From: Streptomyces eurythermus
Lineage (GTDB): Bacteria; Actinomycetota; Actinomycetes; Streptomycetales; Streptomycetaceae
Reading direction: 5' to 3'
DNA length: 64,000 nt
NCBI RefSeq assembly: GCF_014649115.1
Contig: NZ_BMSK01000007.1
Coordinates: 1 to 64,000, forward strand
Every line of letters begins with the position of its first letter. Positions within the stretch are counted from its first letter, which is position 1. The position numbers were made by a program, and so were the translations under genes. Below the pieces are notes generated by a model. It searched no databases and was not told the DNA's origin. It saw only the letters and a program-made list of their open reading frames with translations. Below, in pieces: positions 42,731 to 51,060 of this stretch.

Positions 42731-42750
42731 GTGCCCCGACGGGGGAGCAC
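42731..42750 (+). terminator. Short hairpin after poxB
   Basis: GTGCCCC at 42731-42737 pairs with GGGG and GCAC at 42741-42750, with a 3-nt GAC loop and a small bulge. It starts immediately after the stop codon. Confidence 0.5.
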
Positions 42751-43059
42751 ATTTCGGCCAGTTTCACCGGGTGTGACGGCGTACCGGCCACGGGTGCCGG
42801 ACGGGGCCCGGCCGCCGTCCCGGGGTCTCGGTGGCGTCCTGCGGCGTCCGTGGCGTCCGGTGCGTGGCGGCGGAGCGGTGCCCCGGGCGGCCGGGACCCT
42901 GTGCGGATATGGCCGAACCGCCGGTCATCGGGCATAGGTCAGGACTGCCCCGGTGTCCGCTGGGCAAGCATCCCCCGTGAACGTGTTCGACCAGGAGGGG
43001 CAGGGACCGGCGGCGTGCGGGCGGGGGTCATGAAGAGGCAGGCACGAGGGGGCGGTCCG
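42751..43059. other. Intergenic DNA upstream of the ATPase gene, nothing recognised
   Basis: About 310 bp with GGCGTCC-type low-complexity repeats (near 42825-42860) but no protein family or strong palindrome. It presumably contains the promoter of the RsbW-like gene. Confidence 0.4.
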
Positions 43060-43503
43060 ATGACCGTCGAGGCCTACTCGGCGACAGCGGGGGACCAGAC
43101 GGACACCATCACCGACGACGCGCGACGGCTTCGGCGCAGGCTGGGCCGGGCGGACCTCCGAGCGGTACCGGAGGCCCGCCGGGCGCTGCGCGAACTGCTG
43201 CGGCACTGGGGCAGACCGGGCCGCTCGGAGATAGCCGAACTGCTCACCAGCGAACTCGTCACCAACGCGATCGTCCACACCGACCACGACGCCGTCCTGA
43301 CGGCCGTGCTGGAACCGGACGGACTGCGCGTGGAGGTACGGGACTTCGTGGCCCGCAGACCCGAGCGGCACACCCCGGACACGGACGACGACACCCACGG
43401 CCGGGGCCTGGTGCTGGTCGAGTCCCTGGCCGACGCCTGGGGCGTACGGCCGCACGGGGTGGGCAAGTCGGTGTGGTTCGAACTGGGCGCCGAGGCGGCG
43501 TGA
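43060..43503 (+). CDS. RsbW-like ATP-binding protein (anti-sigma-factor kinase family)
   Basis: 147 residues of the HATPase_c_2 family. The helical start RADLRAVPEARRALRELLRHWG leads to the N-box IAELLTSELVTNAIVHTDHD, the G1-type motif LRVEVRDFVARRP and G2-type HGRGLVLVESLADAWGV. Streptomycetes encode dozens of such small ATPases, often regulators of sigma factors or partners of PP2C proteins. An ATG at 43030 is in frame but the one at 43060 has the better ribosome site (GAGGGGG). The PP2C-like gene at 39765 is a possible but unproven partner. Confidence 0.85.
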   Translation: MTVEAYSATAGDQTDTITDDARRLRRRLGRADLRAVPEARRALRELLRHWGRPGRSEIAELLTSELVTNAIVHTDHDAVLTAVLEPDGLRVEVRDFVARRPERHTPDTDDDTHGRGLVLVESLADAWGVRPHGVGKSVWFELGAEAA

Positions 43504-43522
43504 TCCGGTGACACGGCGGGGC

Positions 43523-43550
43523 GGGGCCGGAGCGGTGACACCCCGGCCCC
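43523..43550. terminator. Hairpin between convergent genes
   Basis: GGGGCCGG (43523-43530) pairs with CCGGCCCC (43543-43550). A near-repeat of the GCCGGAGCGG...CACCCCGGCCC segment follows. It lies between the stops at 43503 (plus) and 43597 (minus). Confidence 0.5.
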
Positions 43551-43596
43551 GTAGGCCGGAGCGGGCACACCCCGGCCCGGTGTCCCCGGCCGGTGG

Positions 43597-44643
43597 TCAG
43601 CCGAGTTGCTGTTCCAGGTCCTTGAGCTTGCGCTCCAGGGAGTCCAGCCGGGGCAGGGCCATGGTGTCGTCCTCGGCCGTGAGGTCGACGGTCAGCGGTT
43701 CAGTGGCGCCGCGGACCGGCTGGAGAGAGGGACGAGCGCGTACGGGCAGCGGCTCCGGGGTGGATATGGCGGGCTCCGCGGTCGCCGCCGGGGCGGAACC
43801 GCGCTCCACCGGCTGCACCTCGGCCTGCCGGCCGGTGCCCCGGCCGGTGAAGCCGGGCCGGCCCCGGCTGATCGCCTTCAGCCGGGCCCGCTCCACGCGC
43901 TGCTGGTCGCGCCTGCGCCGCCGGGCCTCCTCCTTCTGCCGCTTGTCCTCGCGGACCTCCTCGACCGCCTCGTCCAGGCTGCGCACGCCCTCCAGGAGCA
44001 TCAGCGACCAGGCCCGGTAGGTCTCGCGGGGCGCCCGCACCCAGCGCACGATCCGGATCTGCGGCAGCGGGCGCGGCACCAGGCCCTGCTCGCGCAGCGC
44101 GGCCCGGCGGGTCTGCTTCAGCGCCCGGTCGAACAGCACGGCGGCCGACAGGGACATGCCGGAGAAGAACTGCGGGGCGCCGGCGTGGCCCGCGCCGCGG
44201 GGCGCGTGCACCCAGTTGAACCAGGCCGCGGCCGCGGCGAACAGCCACACGAGCAGCCGGGAGCCGAGGGCGGCGTCACCGTGGCTCGCCTCGCGCACGG
44301 CGAGGACGGAGCAGAACATCGCCGCACCGTCCAGCCCGAACGGCACCAGGTACTGCCAGCCGCCGCTCAGCCCGAGGTTCTGTTCGCCGAAGCCGACCAG
44401 GCCGTGGAAGGACAGGGCCGCCGCCACCGCCGCACAGCAGAACAGCAGCACGTAGGAGGCCGTGCCGTAGAGGGCCTCCTTGCGCCGTCGGCGCTCCTCG
44501 CTGCGCTCCCAGGAGTCGTCCGCGCCCGCGTCCTCCCCGGAGGAGCGCTTGCCGCGCGCGAGCACCGCCACTGCCACCAGCATGCCCAGGAGCAGGACGG
44601 CGCCCGGAAGCAGCCAGTTCAGCGATATGTCGGTCAGTCTCAT
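43597..44643 (-). CDS. DUF2637 membrane protein (Spd-like)
   Basis: 348 residues. A single helix near the N-terminus (NWLLPGAVLLLGMLVAVAVL) and further helices at about 75-165 (ASYVLLFCCAAVAAALSFHG and others) form the DUF2637 part. After that come a charged coiled-coil stretch (EEVREDKRQKEEARRRRRDQ) and a C-terminal leucine-zipper-like tail (LERKLKDLEQQLG). DUF2637 proteins include spread (Spd) proteins of Streptomyces conjugative plasmids, but many are chromosomal. The ATG at 44643 follows AAGGGA. No transfer genes are nearby, so this is probably a resident gene. Confidence 0.75.
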   Translation of the reverse strand: MRLTDISLNWLLPGAVLLLGMLVAVAVLARGKRSSGEDAGADDSWERSEERRRRKEALYGTASYVLLFCCAAVAAALSFHGLVGFGEQNLGLSGGWQYLVPFGLDGAAMFCSVLAVREASHGDAALGSRLLVWLFAAAAAWFNWVHAPRGAGHAGAPQFFSGMSLSAAVLFDRALKQTRRAALREQGLVPRPLPQIRIVRWVRAPRETYRAWSLMLLEGVRSLDEAVEEVREDKRQKEEARRRRRDQQRVERARLKAISRGRPGFTGRGTGRQAEVQPVERGSAPAATAEPAISTPEPLPVRARPSLQPVRGATEPLTVDLTAEDDTMALPRLDSLERKLKDLEQQLG

Positions 44644-44884
44644 CAGGGTCCCTTGCATGGGGATAGGGCGTGACGCCCGCCATAGTGGCCCATTCCCGAC
44701 GGCCCTCAGGGGGTTTCGGGGCAAGAGGCCGCCAAGGGAGTGCGCGAGGGATGCCCAGGGCGGCGTTCTGCTCGAACTGCCGCTTGAGGGGCGGGAGTTG
44801 AGTTCGAACAGACTACCCGTACGGGTGGTCGTGGGAGAAGTTTCCGCGACGGGTGGGGCGGTTGTGCCCAGCCGGAACGATTCC

Positions 44885-45727
44885 TCAACCCGCCGTGGCC
44901 GCGGTGAGCCTGGCGATCCTCTCGCCGTCCCGGGTGCGCGGACACGTCACACAGGTGTCCTGCGGGCGAACGGTGTAGAACATGCAGCAGCTCGCCCGGT
45001 CCCGGGTGGGCAGCCGGGTGCCGTCCGGGGCGGTCAGCGTCCGGAACCCGGCCGAGCCGGCGTACGGCGGGGTCGTCCCCGGCAGCAGCAGCTCCAGTTC
45101 CCGTACGGCCCGGTCCGCCTCCTCGGCACCGGCCAGCCCGGCGACGTACCACAGCCCCTCCACGGCCTCGTCCGTCGCCATGCCCCACAGCGCGCGCCCG
45201 CGCCGCCGCATCCGGGGCCCGAAGGCCGCGAGCACCGGCTCCAGATGCTCGGCCACGGCCGCGCGCACCTCGGCCCGCAGCGCCTCCTCGTCCGGTACGA
45301 CGACCGTGCCGGGCAGCGCGGCGGCGGGATCGCCCGGCAGACAGGCGACGGACACCGGGCGGCGTACGGCCATCCGGCCGGCCGCGCGGTCGTAGCGGAC
45401 GTGGGTCACGGGCAGCCGGGGCACCCGGCGGTGCCAGAACCACGGGACGGTGATCAGCAGACAGGCGGCCCAGGCATAGCGGTGCAGGCCGAAGCTCGCG
45501 ACGACGTCCGGGCGGGCCGGGTGGCCGTAGTCCCGCTCCACCTGCGCCGCGTCCCAGGCCAGGAAGGCGTCCAGCGCCGCGCCGCCCGCCGCGAGCTCCG
45601 CGGCGCCGACCCAGCCGGGGCCGCCGGGCCCCGGGTCGCCCGGGCCCAGCTCGGTCACGGTCAGCCCCGGAAAGGCCGCGCCGAGGCGGTCGTAGGCGGC
45701 GGTGAGCGGCGAGGCCGCAGCGGGCAT
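44885..45727 (-). CDS. FhuF-like ferric-siderophore reductase, [2Fe-2S] protein
   Basis: 280 residues. The C-terminus carries the FhuF cluster motif CCMFYTVRPQDTCVTC (Cys-Cys-x10-Cys-x2-Cys), which binds an unusual [2Fe-2S] centre used to reduce and release iron from imported ferric siderophores. The middle contains SFGLHRYAWAACLLITVPWFW. An iron box (45779-45793) lies about 50 bp upstream of the start, so expression should rise when iron is scarce. It is a lone gene without adjacent siderophore transport genes. Confidence 0.87.
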   Translation of the reverse strand: MPAAASPLTAAYDRLGAAFPGLTVTELGPGDPGPGGPGWVGAAELAAGGAALDAFLAWDAAQVERDYGHPARPDVVASFGLHRYAWAACLLITVPWFWHRRVPRLPVTHVRYDRAAGRMAVRRPVSVACLPGDPAAALPGTVVVPDEEALRAEVRAAVAEHLEPVLAAFGPRMRRRGRALWGMATDEAVEGLWYVAGLAGAEEADRAVRELELLLPGTTPPYAGSAGFRTLTAPDGTRLPTRDRASCCMFYTVRPQDTCVTCPRTRDGERIARLTAATAG

Positions 45728-45778
45728 GGCGGAACCACCGATCCTTGGACGCGTCCGCGGGCGCGGACCGAGCTGTAC

Positions 45779-45793
45779 AGGTAAGCCTTACCT
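45779..45793 (-). promoter_or_regulatory. DmdR/IdeR-type iron box
   Basis: AGGTAAGCCTTACCT is an almost perfect palindrome matching the core of the actinobacterial iron-repressor box (AGGTTAGGCTnACCT). Extra TTAC follows on the right. It is placed to repress the fhuF-like gene when Fe2+ is plentiful. Confidence 0.75.
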
Positions 45794-45842
45794 TACTCAG
45801 ATATGGCGGAGTTTGAACTGCCGCCCGGTGCGCCTAAGGTGC

Positions 45843-45871
45843 TTGACGGACAACCGACAACCCGTCGTCAA
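45843..45871 (+). promoter_or_regulatory. GntR promoter with inverted repeat
   Basis: TTGACG (45843-45848) is a good -35, with TCAATG 18 bp downstream as a weak -10. The -35 and the CGTCAA at 45866-45871 form an inverted repeat spanning the promoter, a plausible autoregulatory operator for the GntR protein that starts at 45907. Confidence 0.45.
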
Positions 45872-45906
45872 TGACCCCAAGTACCGACAAGCCGCCAGGA
45901 GGACCC

Positions 45907-46596
45907 GTGAAGCAGGGCGTGCAGGGCTCCCCGGGCCGGCCGGTCACGGCCGCGGGCGGGCCCGCCCCCGCCGTGCGGCCGGTTCCGGTCCAGCGCTCCT
46001 CGGTGCGCGGGCAGATCCTGGACGCGCTGCGCACCGCGCTCGTCACCGGCGACCTGCGGCCGGGCGAGGTGTACTCGGCGCCGGTGCTCGGGGAGCGCTT
46101 CGGCGTCTCGGCCACGCCGGTACGGGAGGCCATGCAGCAGCTCGCGCTGGAGGGCGCCGTCGAGGTCGTGCCCAACCGCGGCTTCCGGGTGGTCGAGCGC
46201 GGGGCGCGGGAGCTGGCCGAGCTGGCGGAGGTGCGCGCGCTCATCGAGGTGCCGGTGATGGTACGGCTCGCCCGTACGGTGCCGGCCGAGCGGTGGGCCG
46301 GGCTGCGGCCGCTCGCGCAGGAGACGGTGCGGGCGGCGGCCACGGGCTGCCCGGCGGACTACGCCGAGTCCGACCGCGCCTTCCACGGGGCGCTGCTCGC
46401 CCTCGCGGGCAACGAGCAGCTGGTCCGGATCGCCGAGGACCTGCACCGGCGGGCGCAGTGGCCCCCGGTCCGGCGGGGCAGGGCCGCCCTGGTCGCCGAC
46501 GCGGCCGAACACATGGCCCTGCTGGACGCGTTGGCGGCCGGGGACGTGGAGGCTGTGCGGGGGCTGGTGCGCCGGCATTTCGCCGGCGTGAGCTGA
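45907..46596 (+). CDS. GntR-family (FadR/FCD) transcriptional regulator
   Basis: 229 residues. The winged helix has ALVTGDLRPGEVYSAPVLGERFGVSATPVREAMQQLALEG (about residues 40-80). The FCD ligand domain follows (ELAELAEVRALIEVPVMVRLA, DRAFHGALLALAGNEQLVR, AEHMALLDALAAGDVEAVRGL). The GTG at 45907 has AGGAGG 4 nt upstream and fits the promoter position. An ATG at 45871 has no ribosome site. The ligand is probably a carboxylate. No target gene is adjacent. Confidence 0.83.
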   Translation: MKQGVQGSPGRPVTAAGGPAPAVRPVPVQRSSVRGQILDALRTALVTGDLRPGEVYSAPVLGERFGVSATPVREAMQQLALEGAVEVVPNRGFRVVERGARELAELAEVRALIEVPVMVRLARTVPAERWAGLRPLAQETVRAAATGCPADYAESDRAFHGALLALAGNEQLVRIAEDLHRRAQWPPVRRGRAALVADAAEHMALLDALAAGDVEAVRGLVRRHFAGVS

Positions 46597-46625
46597 GCCT
46601 ACGCCGGGTGGCCCGCCGGGCGGCG

Positions 46626-47092
46626 GCTACGGCGGCGGGGTGCGGGCTACGACGGCGGGGTGCGGGCTACGACGGCGAGGCGCGGCTACGACGGCGGGGC
46701 GCGGCTTCGGCGGCGGGCCGCAGGCCATGACGGCGGGGCGCGGACTATGACGCCGGGCCGCGGGCTTCGGCGGCGGAGTGCGGGGCTATGACGCCGGGGT
46801 GCGGGGCGACGACGGCGGGGCGCAGGCTATGACGCCGGGGTGCGGGGCGACGACGGCGGGGCGCAGGCTATGACGGCGGGGTGCGGGGCGACGACGGCGG
46901 GGCGCAGGCTATGACGGCGGGGTGCGGGCTATGACGCCGGGCCGCGGGCTTCGGCGGCGGAGTGCGGGGCTATGACGCCGGGGTGCGGGGCGACGACGGC
47001 GGGGCGCAGGCTATGACGGCGGGGTGCGGGCTACGGCGGCGGGGCGCGGCTTCGGCGGCGGGCCGCGGGCTATGACGCCGGGCCGCGGGCCG
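46626..47092. repeat. GC-rich minisatellite, 20-21 bp units, about 23 copies
   Basis: Units of the form GGCTATGACGGCGGGGTGCG, 19-21 bp long, fill 467 bp. Alternating types (CTATGACG, CGACGACG and CTTCGGCGG) build a 41-bp dimer, and a longer block starting near 46743 is repeated about 186 bp later near 46929. Unit length is not a multiple of three and no ribosome site is present, so it is not coding. It lies downstream of GntR and upstream of a bidirectional hairpin. Confidence 0.85.
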
Positions 47093-47137
47093 TCTGCCGG
47101 GTGCGGGTCCGTCGTGGCCGGTCGCGCAGTTCCCCCA

Positions 47138-47194
47138 GTTCCCCGCGCCCCTGGGACGTCGCCGCCGACGTGCCCCGAAAGGGGCGCGGGGAAC
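47138..47194. terminator. Bidirectional terminator, nested hairpin of a Streptomyces dispersed type
   Basis: GTTCCCCGCGCCCC (47138-47151) pairs perfectly with GGGGCGCGGGGAAC (47181-47194). The loop contains an inner ACGTCG/CGACGT stem. The flanks CGCGCAGTTCCCC and GAACCGCGCG extend the symmetry. I recall near-identical hairpins recurring between convergent genes across Streptomyces genomes. Here it separates GntR (+) from the minus-strand gene ending at 47268. Confidence 0.75.
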
Positions 47195-47267
47195 CGCGCG
47201 GGCAAGCCCCACGCACCGGCGCCCGGCAACGCACCCCGATCACCCCGCCCCCGCCCCGTCGGCCGCC

Positions 47268-48047
47268 CTACGCCGTGGCCACCCCCGGCGCCGGCGGCGC
47301 CAGTTGGCGTGCCAGCCACGTCGGGACGCCGCCCAGGAGCCGGAACAGCCGCCGGGCCTCCTCCCGCAGCCGGGACGCCTCCGGTTCCTCCTCGGTGTCC
47401 GCCAGGGACACCAGCGCCGGCGCCGTGCCCACCAGATAACCCAGCTCCTCCCGGATCCGCAGGGACTCGGCGAAGCCGTGCCGCGCGTCGGTCAACTCCC
47501 CGTCCCGCAGGGCGAGTCCGGCCAGATGCCGCCAGGTGAACGACAGCAGCAGCGCGTCGGCGTGCGCCCCCGCCGCCGCGTGCGCCCGGCGGTACGCGGC
47601 GCGGGCCGCCTGCGGGGAGCGGGCCAGGTTCTCGGCGACCAGCCCCCGGCGGAAGTCCAGCAGCGCCCGCCCCCGCGATCCCGGAGGGAGCAGCGCCGCC
47701 GCCCGGCCCAGCGCGGCCCGCGCCTCGTCCGCGCGGTCCCGGACGCCGTGCAGCGTGGCCGTGTAGGCGAGCTGGCCCCGCTCGCAGGCGGCAGCCCCCC
47801 GCTCCTCGTCGGTGTGCGCCAGCGCCTCCGCCGTGCGCAGCGCGTCCTCCGCCTCCGCCCAGCCCCGCTCGGTGTACAGACACCGTTCGACCAGCAGCGC
47901 GGCCCGTTGCAGGGCCGGGGCGGCCCGGTCGGCCGGCAGCAGGGCCGCCGCGTCGGCCCAGCAGGCCCGGCTGCGCAGCCGCCATACCGCGGTCTGGACA
48001 GGATCGTCATCGGTCGTTCCATCACCAGACATGGCGGTATGCGCCAC
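47268..48047 (-). CDS. TPR-like helical hypothetical protein
   Basis: 259 residues of consecutive helix pairs with TPR-like spacing: WAEAEDALRTAEALAHTDEE, ERGQLAYTATLHGVRDRADE, FRRGLVAENLARSPQAARAA and LSFTWRHLAGLALRDGELTD. No enzyme motif or signal peptide. The GTG at 48047 is preferred since GGGGAGGG lies 4 nt upstream; an ATG five codons further in has no ribosome site. Probably a protein-protein adaptor. It is not in an operon with known genes. Confidence 0.72.
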   Translation of the reverse strand: MAHTAMSGDGTTDDDPVQTAVWRLRSRACWADAAALLPADRAAPALQRAALLVERCLYTERGWAEAEDALRTAEALAHTDEERGAAACERGQLAYTATLHGVRDRADEARAALGRAAALLPPGSRGRALLDFRRGLVAENLARSPQAARAAYRRAHAAAGAHADALLLSFTWRHLAGLALRDGELTDARHGFAESLRIREELGYLVGTAPALVSLADTEEEPEASRLREEARRLFRLLGGVPTWLARQLAPPAPGVATA

Positions 48048-48199
48048 GTTGCCCTCCCCATGCACGCCATCGAGCTGTTGAGTGGTGGCGGCATTCCAGC
48101 ACCAATCGCCGGGCCCGGCCAAGAGGATGGGTGAAAAATTTCACAAAGTAGGGGGACGCGGGCGGGGCCGGGCCGGCCGCCGCGCGCCCCCCGCCGGCC

Positions 48200-49876
48200 T
48201 CAGCTCATGCGCAGGGCGAGGAAGAAGTCCAGCTTGTCCTCCAGCCGGGACAGGTCCCGCCCCGTCAACTGCTCGATCCGCCCGACCCGGTAGCGCAGCG
48301 TGTTGACGTGCAGGTGGAGCCGGGTGGCACAGCGGGTCCAGGAGCCGTCGCAGTCCAGGAACGCCTCCAGGGTCGGGATCAGCTCGGCCCGGTGCCGCCG
48401 GTCGTAGTCCTTCAGCGGGTCCAGCAGCCGCGCGGTGAAGGCGCGGCGGACGTCGTCCGGGACGAAGGGGAGCAGCAGCACATGGCTGGCCAGTTCCTGG
48501 TGGCCGGCCGCGCAGACCCGGCCGGTGCGGGCGGCGGCGACCCGGCGGGCGTGCCGGGCCTCCTCCAGGGCGCCGCGCAGGCCCTCCGCCGAGTGCACGG
48601 CCGCGCTGACGCCGAGGGTGAGCCGGCCGTCGTCGTCCAGGCCCGCCGACAGCGGCTCGCGCACCGCCTGGAGCAGGGAGTCGGCGAGCAGCCCGGCCTC
48701 CGAGCCGTCGTGTTCGGCGGTGACCGAGGGCAGCGGGACCAGGGCGACCGCCTCGTCCCCGGTGTGCGCGACGGCGATCCGGTCGGAGGGCTCCGGGCCG
48801 GTCGCCAGCGGGTCGACCAGCACCTCCTCCAGCAGGGACTGGGCGACCTGGCCGCCGTCGACCTGCCGGCCGCCCTCCCACTCCACGCGGGCCACCACGA
48901 CCTGCCAGTGCGGGGCCGCGCCGAGCCCGGGCAGCAGCACCGGCGCCGCCACCCGGAGCCGGGCGGCTATCTCGGCGGGCGCGGCGCCGGTCTGCACCAG
49001 CTCCAGCACCTCCTGGGCGAGCCGGCGCCGGACCGTGCGGGCCGCGTCCCTGCGGTCGCGTTCGACGGCGATCAGCTGGGTGACGCCCTGGAGCAGGTCC
49101 AGCCGCTCCCCGGGCCAGTCGCCCGCGTCCGCCTCCACGGCCAGCAGCCAGTCCGACAGGACCGTCTCCCGCACGTCGCGGGCGGCCTGCGGGGAGCGGC
49201 CGGAGGAGCGGATGGGGAACAGGGAGTAGGTGGTGCCGGACAGCTGGACCCGGTGCGGGCCGCGGCGGCCGGTGCGGCTGGCCGCCAGGTGCTCGGCGGC
49301 CAGCCGGGTGCAGGTCTCGGCGGGCAGCGCCGGGCCCGCCACCTTGGAGCCGGCGATCAGCCGGCCGGTGGGGGAGAGCACCCAGGCGCGCAGGTCCAGG
49401 TCGGAGCCGAGCAGGTCCAGGACCACGTCCGGGCCGCCGCCCGCCGGGCCCGAGGTCATCATCCGCCGGTGCCGGTCCACCACCGCGGCCAGGTCCCCGG
49501 CCCGCTCGCCGGAGACCTGCCGGACCACGTGCTCGGTGATCGTGGCGAACGCCACCGACTCGTGCACCGCGAACAGCGGCAGCCGGTGCCGGGCGCAGGC
49601 CAGCACCAGGTCCTCCGGCACATCGCCCAGCTCCGCCTCGCCGGCCGCGAGGGCCGCCACCCCGGCCTGGGCCAGGATGCGGACGAAGGGGTCGGAGTCC
49701 GCGGCGTCCCTGCGCCAGGCCAGGCCCGTCAGCACCAGCTCGCCGCCGGAGAGGTAGCGGCTCGGGTCGCGCAGGTCGGTGGTCATGACCCCGCGTACCG
49801 CGCGGTCCAGCTCGTCCTCGCCGCCGAGCAGCCGCAGGCCCAGCGCATCGGTGTCCAGCAGTGCGCGCAGCCGCAT
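48200..49876 (-). CDS. PucR-family transcriptional regulator
   Basis: 558 residues. The N-terminal PucR_1 domain contains VRGVMTTDLRDPSRYLSGGELVLTGL, the middle is the GGDEF-like cyclase-homology region, and the C-terminal helix-turn-helix is FLDCDGSWTRCATRLHLHVNTLRYRVGRIEQLTGRDL (HTH_30). Family members activate purine catabolism genes. It is divergent from the xanthine dehydrogenase relic and close to a purine permease, matching a former xdh regulon. The ATG at 49876 has no strong Shine-Dalgarno; a TAGGTT -10-like box lies about 28 nt upstream. Confidence 0.87.
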   Translation of the reverse strand: MRLRALLDTDALGLRLLGGEDELDRAVRGVMTTDLRDPSRYLSGGELVLTGLAWRRDAADSDPFVRILAQAGVAALAAGEAELGDVPEDLVLACARHRLPLFAVHESVAFATITEHVVRQVSGERAGDLAAVVDRHRRMMTSGPAGGGPDVVLDLLGSDLDLRAWVLSPTGRLIAGSKVAGPALPAETCTRLAAEHLAASRTGRRGPHRVQLSGTTYSLFPIRSSGRSPQAARDVRETVLSDWLLAVEADAGDWPGERLDLLQGVTQLIAVERDRRDAARTVRRRLAQEVLELVQTGAAPAEIAARLRVAAPVLLPGLGAAPHWQVVVARVEWEGGRQVDGGQVAQSLLEEVLVDPLATGPEPSDRIAVAHTGDEAVALVPLPSVTAEHDGSEAGLLADSLLQAVREPLSAGLDDDGRLTLGVSAAVHSAEGLRGALEEARHARRVAAARTGRVCAAGHQELASHVLLLPFVPDDVRRAFTARLLDPLKDYDRRHRAELIPTLEAFLDCDGSWTRCATRLHLHVNTLRYRVGRIEQLTGRDLSRLEDKLDFFLALRMS

Positions 49877-50230
49877 CTCGTCGCCGCCGTTCTTTGTCTC
49901 GAAACCTACGATGGATCTTGGGAGGTGGGCCCGGGGCCGTCCCGGGGCACCCGGAACCGGACGCCCGGGGAGGCGTGGCGCGGTGCTCCGCGCTGTTTCC
50001 CGCGTTTCCCCAGGAAATCGGAGAGGTTACCGGTGGCCTCCGTTCATACGAATCTACAAGATGCCTGCCCTGGCCAGCCAACTCCTTCATGGTTTCGGTG
50101 ACTGACCGGGCCGGAGTACCGGGCGGTCTACTGAGTCCACTCCGCGTGAACAGCACATGAACGAGCCGCGCCCGCCGCACACGGATTGGCTCGATCCGCA
50201 CGACTCACGAGACGAAGAAGAGAGCCGGTC
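49877..50230. other. Divergent region between the PucR gene and the xdh relic
   Basis: 354 bp without a supported gene. It includes TAGGTT (minus strand, 49904-49909) as the PucR -10. The plus-side promoter of the former xdh operon should lie near 50040-50200, and a purine-responsive operator is expected here, but I cannot point to a clear palindrome. Confidence 0.4.
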
Positions 50231-50911
50231 ATGGACTTCCTTCGCCCCGCCAGCCGGGAGGAGGCGCTCGCCGCGAAGGCCGAGCACCCCACCGCTGTGC
50301 CGATCGCGGGCGGCACCGATGTCATGGTCGAGATCGACTTCGGCCACCGGCGGCCCGAGTACCCGCTCGACCTGAACTGCGTCGGCGAACTCTACGAGTG
50401 GGAGCCCGGCGGGCAGAGCGTGCGACCGTGCGCCCGTGTCCCGTACCGCGCGATCACGCGGAGTCTCCGTGCCGAGCCGCCGGGCCCCGCGCTCGCCTCG
50501 CACCCGGTCGCCTCCCCGCGGATCCGCGACCGCGGCGGCTTCGGCGGCAACCTCGGCACGGCCTCGCCGGCCGGCGACGTCCACCCCGCCCTCCTCGCGG
50601 CCGGCGCCGAGGTCGAGGTGGCGTCGGCGGCCCGCGGGACGCGGCTGATCCCCGTCGACGCGTCCCGTACGGGCGTCGAGCGCAACGCGCGCGGCCCGGA
50701 CCCTCTGATCCCCACCATCCTCGACACGCCGGCCATGCCGGTCGACGTGCTCGAACTCGCCGACGAGCACGCCCCGTACGGGGTGCGCGGCGCCGGCGAG
50801 GCCCCGACCCTGTCGTCCGCCCCGGCCGTCCTCGCGGCGATCCGGGACGCGACGGGTCTCCAACTCGACCGAACGCCGGTACGTCCCGAGCACCGCACGG
50901 GAACCGTGTAG
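50231..50911 (+). pseudogene. Xanthine dehydrogenase relic: FAD-subunit N-terminus fused in frame to molybdenum-subunit C-terminus
   Basis: 226 codons in one open frame. Residues about 1-158 are the start of the xdh FAD subunit: MDFLRPASREEALAAKAEH, PIAGGTDVMVEIDFGHRRP, RIRDRGGFGGNLGTASPAGD and RGTRLIPVDASRTGVERN. Then, after PDPLI, the sequence becomes PTILDTPAMPVDVLELADEH, APYGVRGAGEAPTLSSAPAV and TPVRPEHRTGTV, the last about 65 residues of the molybdopterin subunit. The rest of the FAD subunit, the whole [2Fe-2S] subunit and most of the Mo subunit are missing. Substitutions at family-conserved positions suggest decay. It cannot oxidise xanthine; the retained FAD-binding half might still fold. 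Confidence 0.82.
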
Positions 50912-51060
50912 CCCGCAGGGGCCGCGACCGGTGCTTTTCCGGGGGGATCCGTCCCCCCGGCCCCACTGTTCGTCTCGGGCCGTCCCCCGGGTCGACTCAT
51001 CCCAAATCCCGTGCCGCACAGGCGCGTGCGGGTGTCCCTATGAACCTTGGGAGTTGGCCC

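Noticed and set aside
43597..44643. Integrated conjugative plasmid suggested by the Spd-like DUF2637 protein
   Set aside because: No integrase, TraB-type translocase, replication gene or tRNA attachment site is nearby.
46626..47092. CRISPR array
   Set aside because: Units are contiguous without unique spacers and no cas genes are present.
46970..47212. Open frame through the minisatellite
   Set aside because: Repeat units are 19-21 bp, so no frame is kept across units, and there is no ribosome site.
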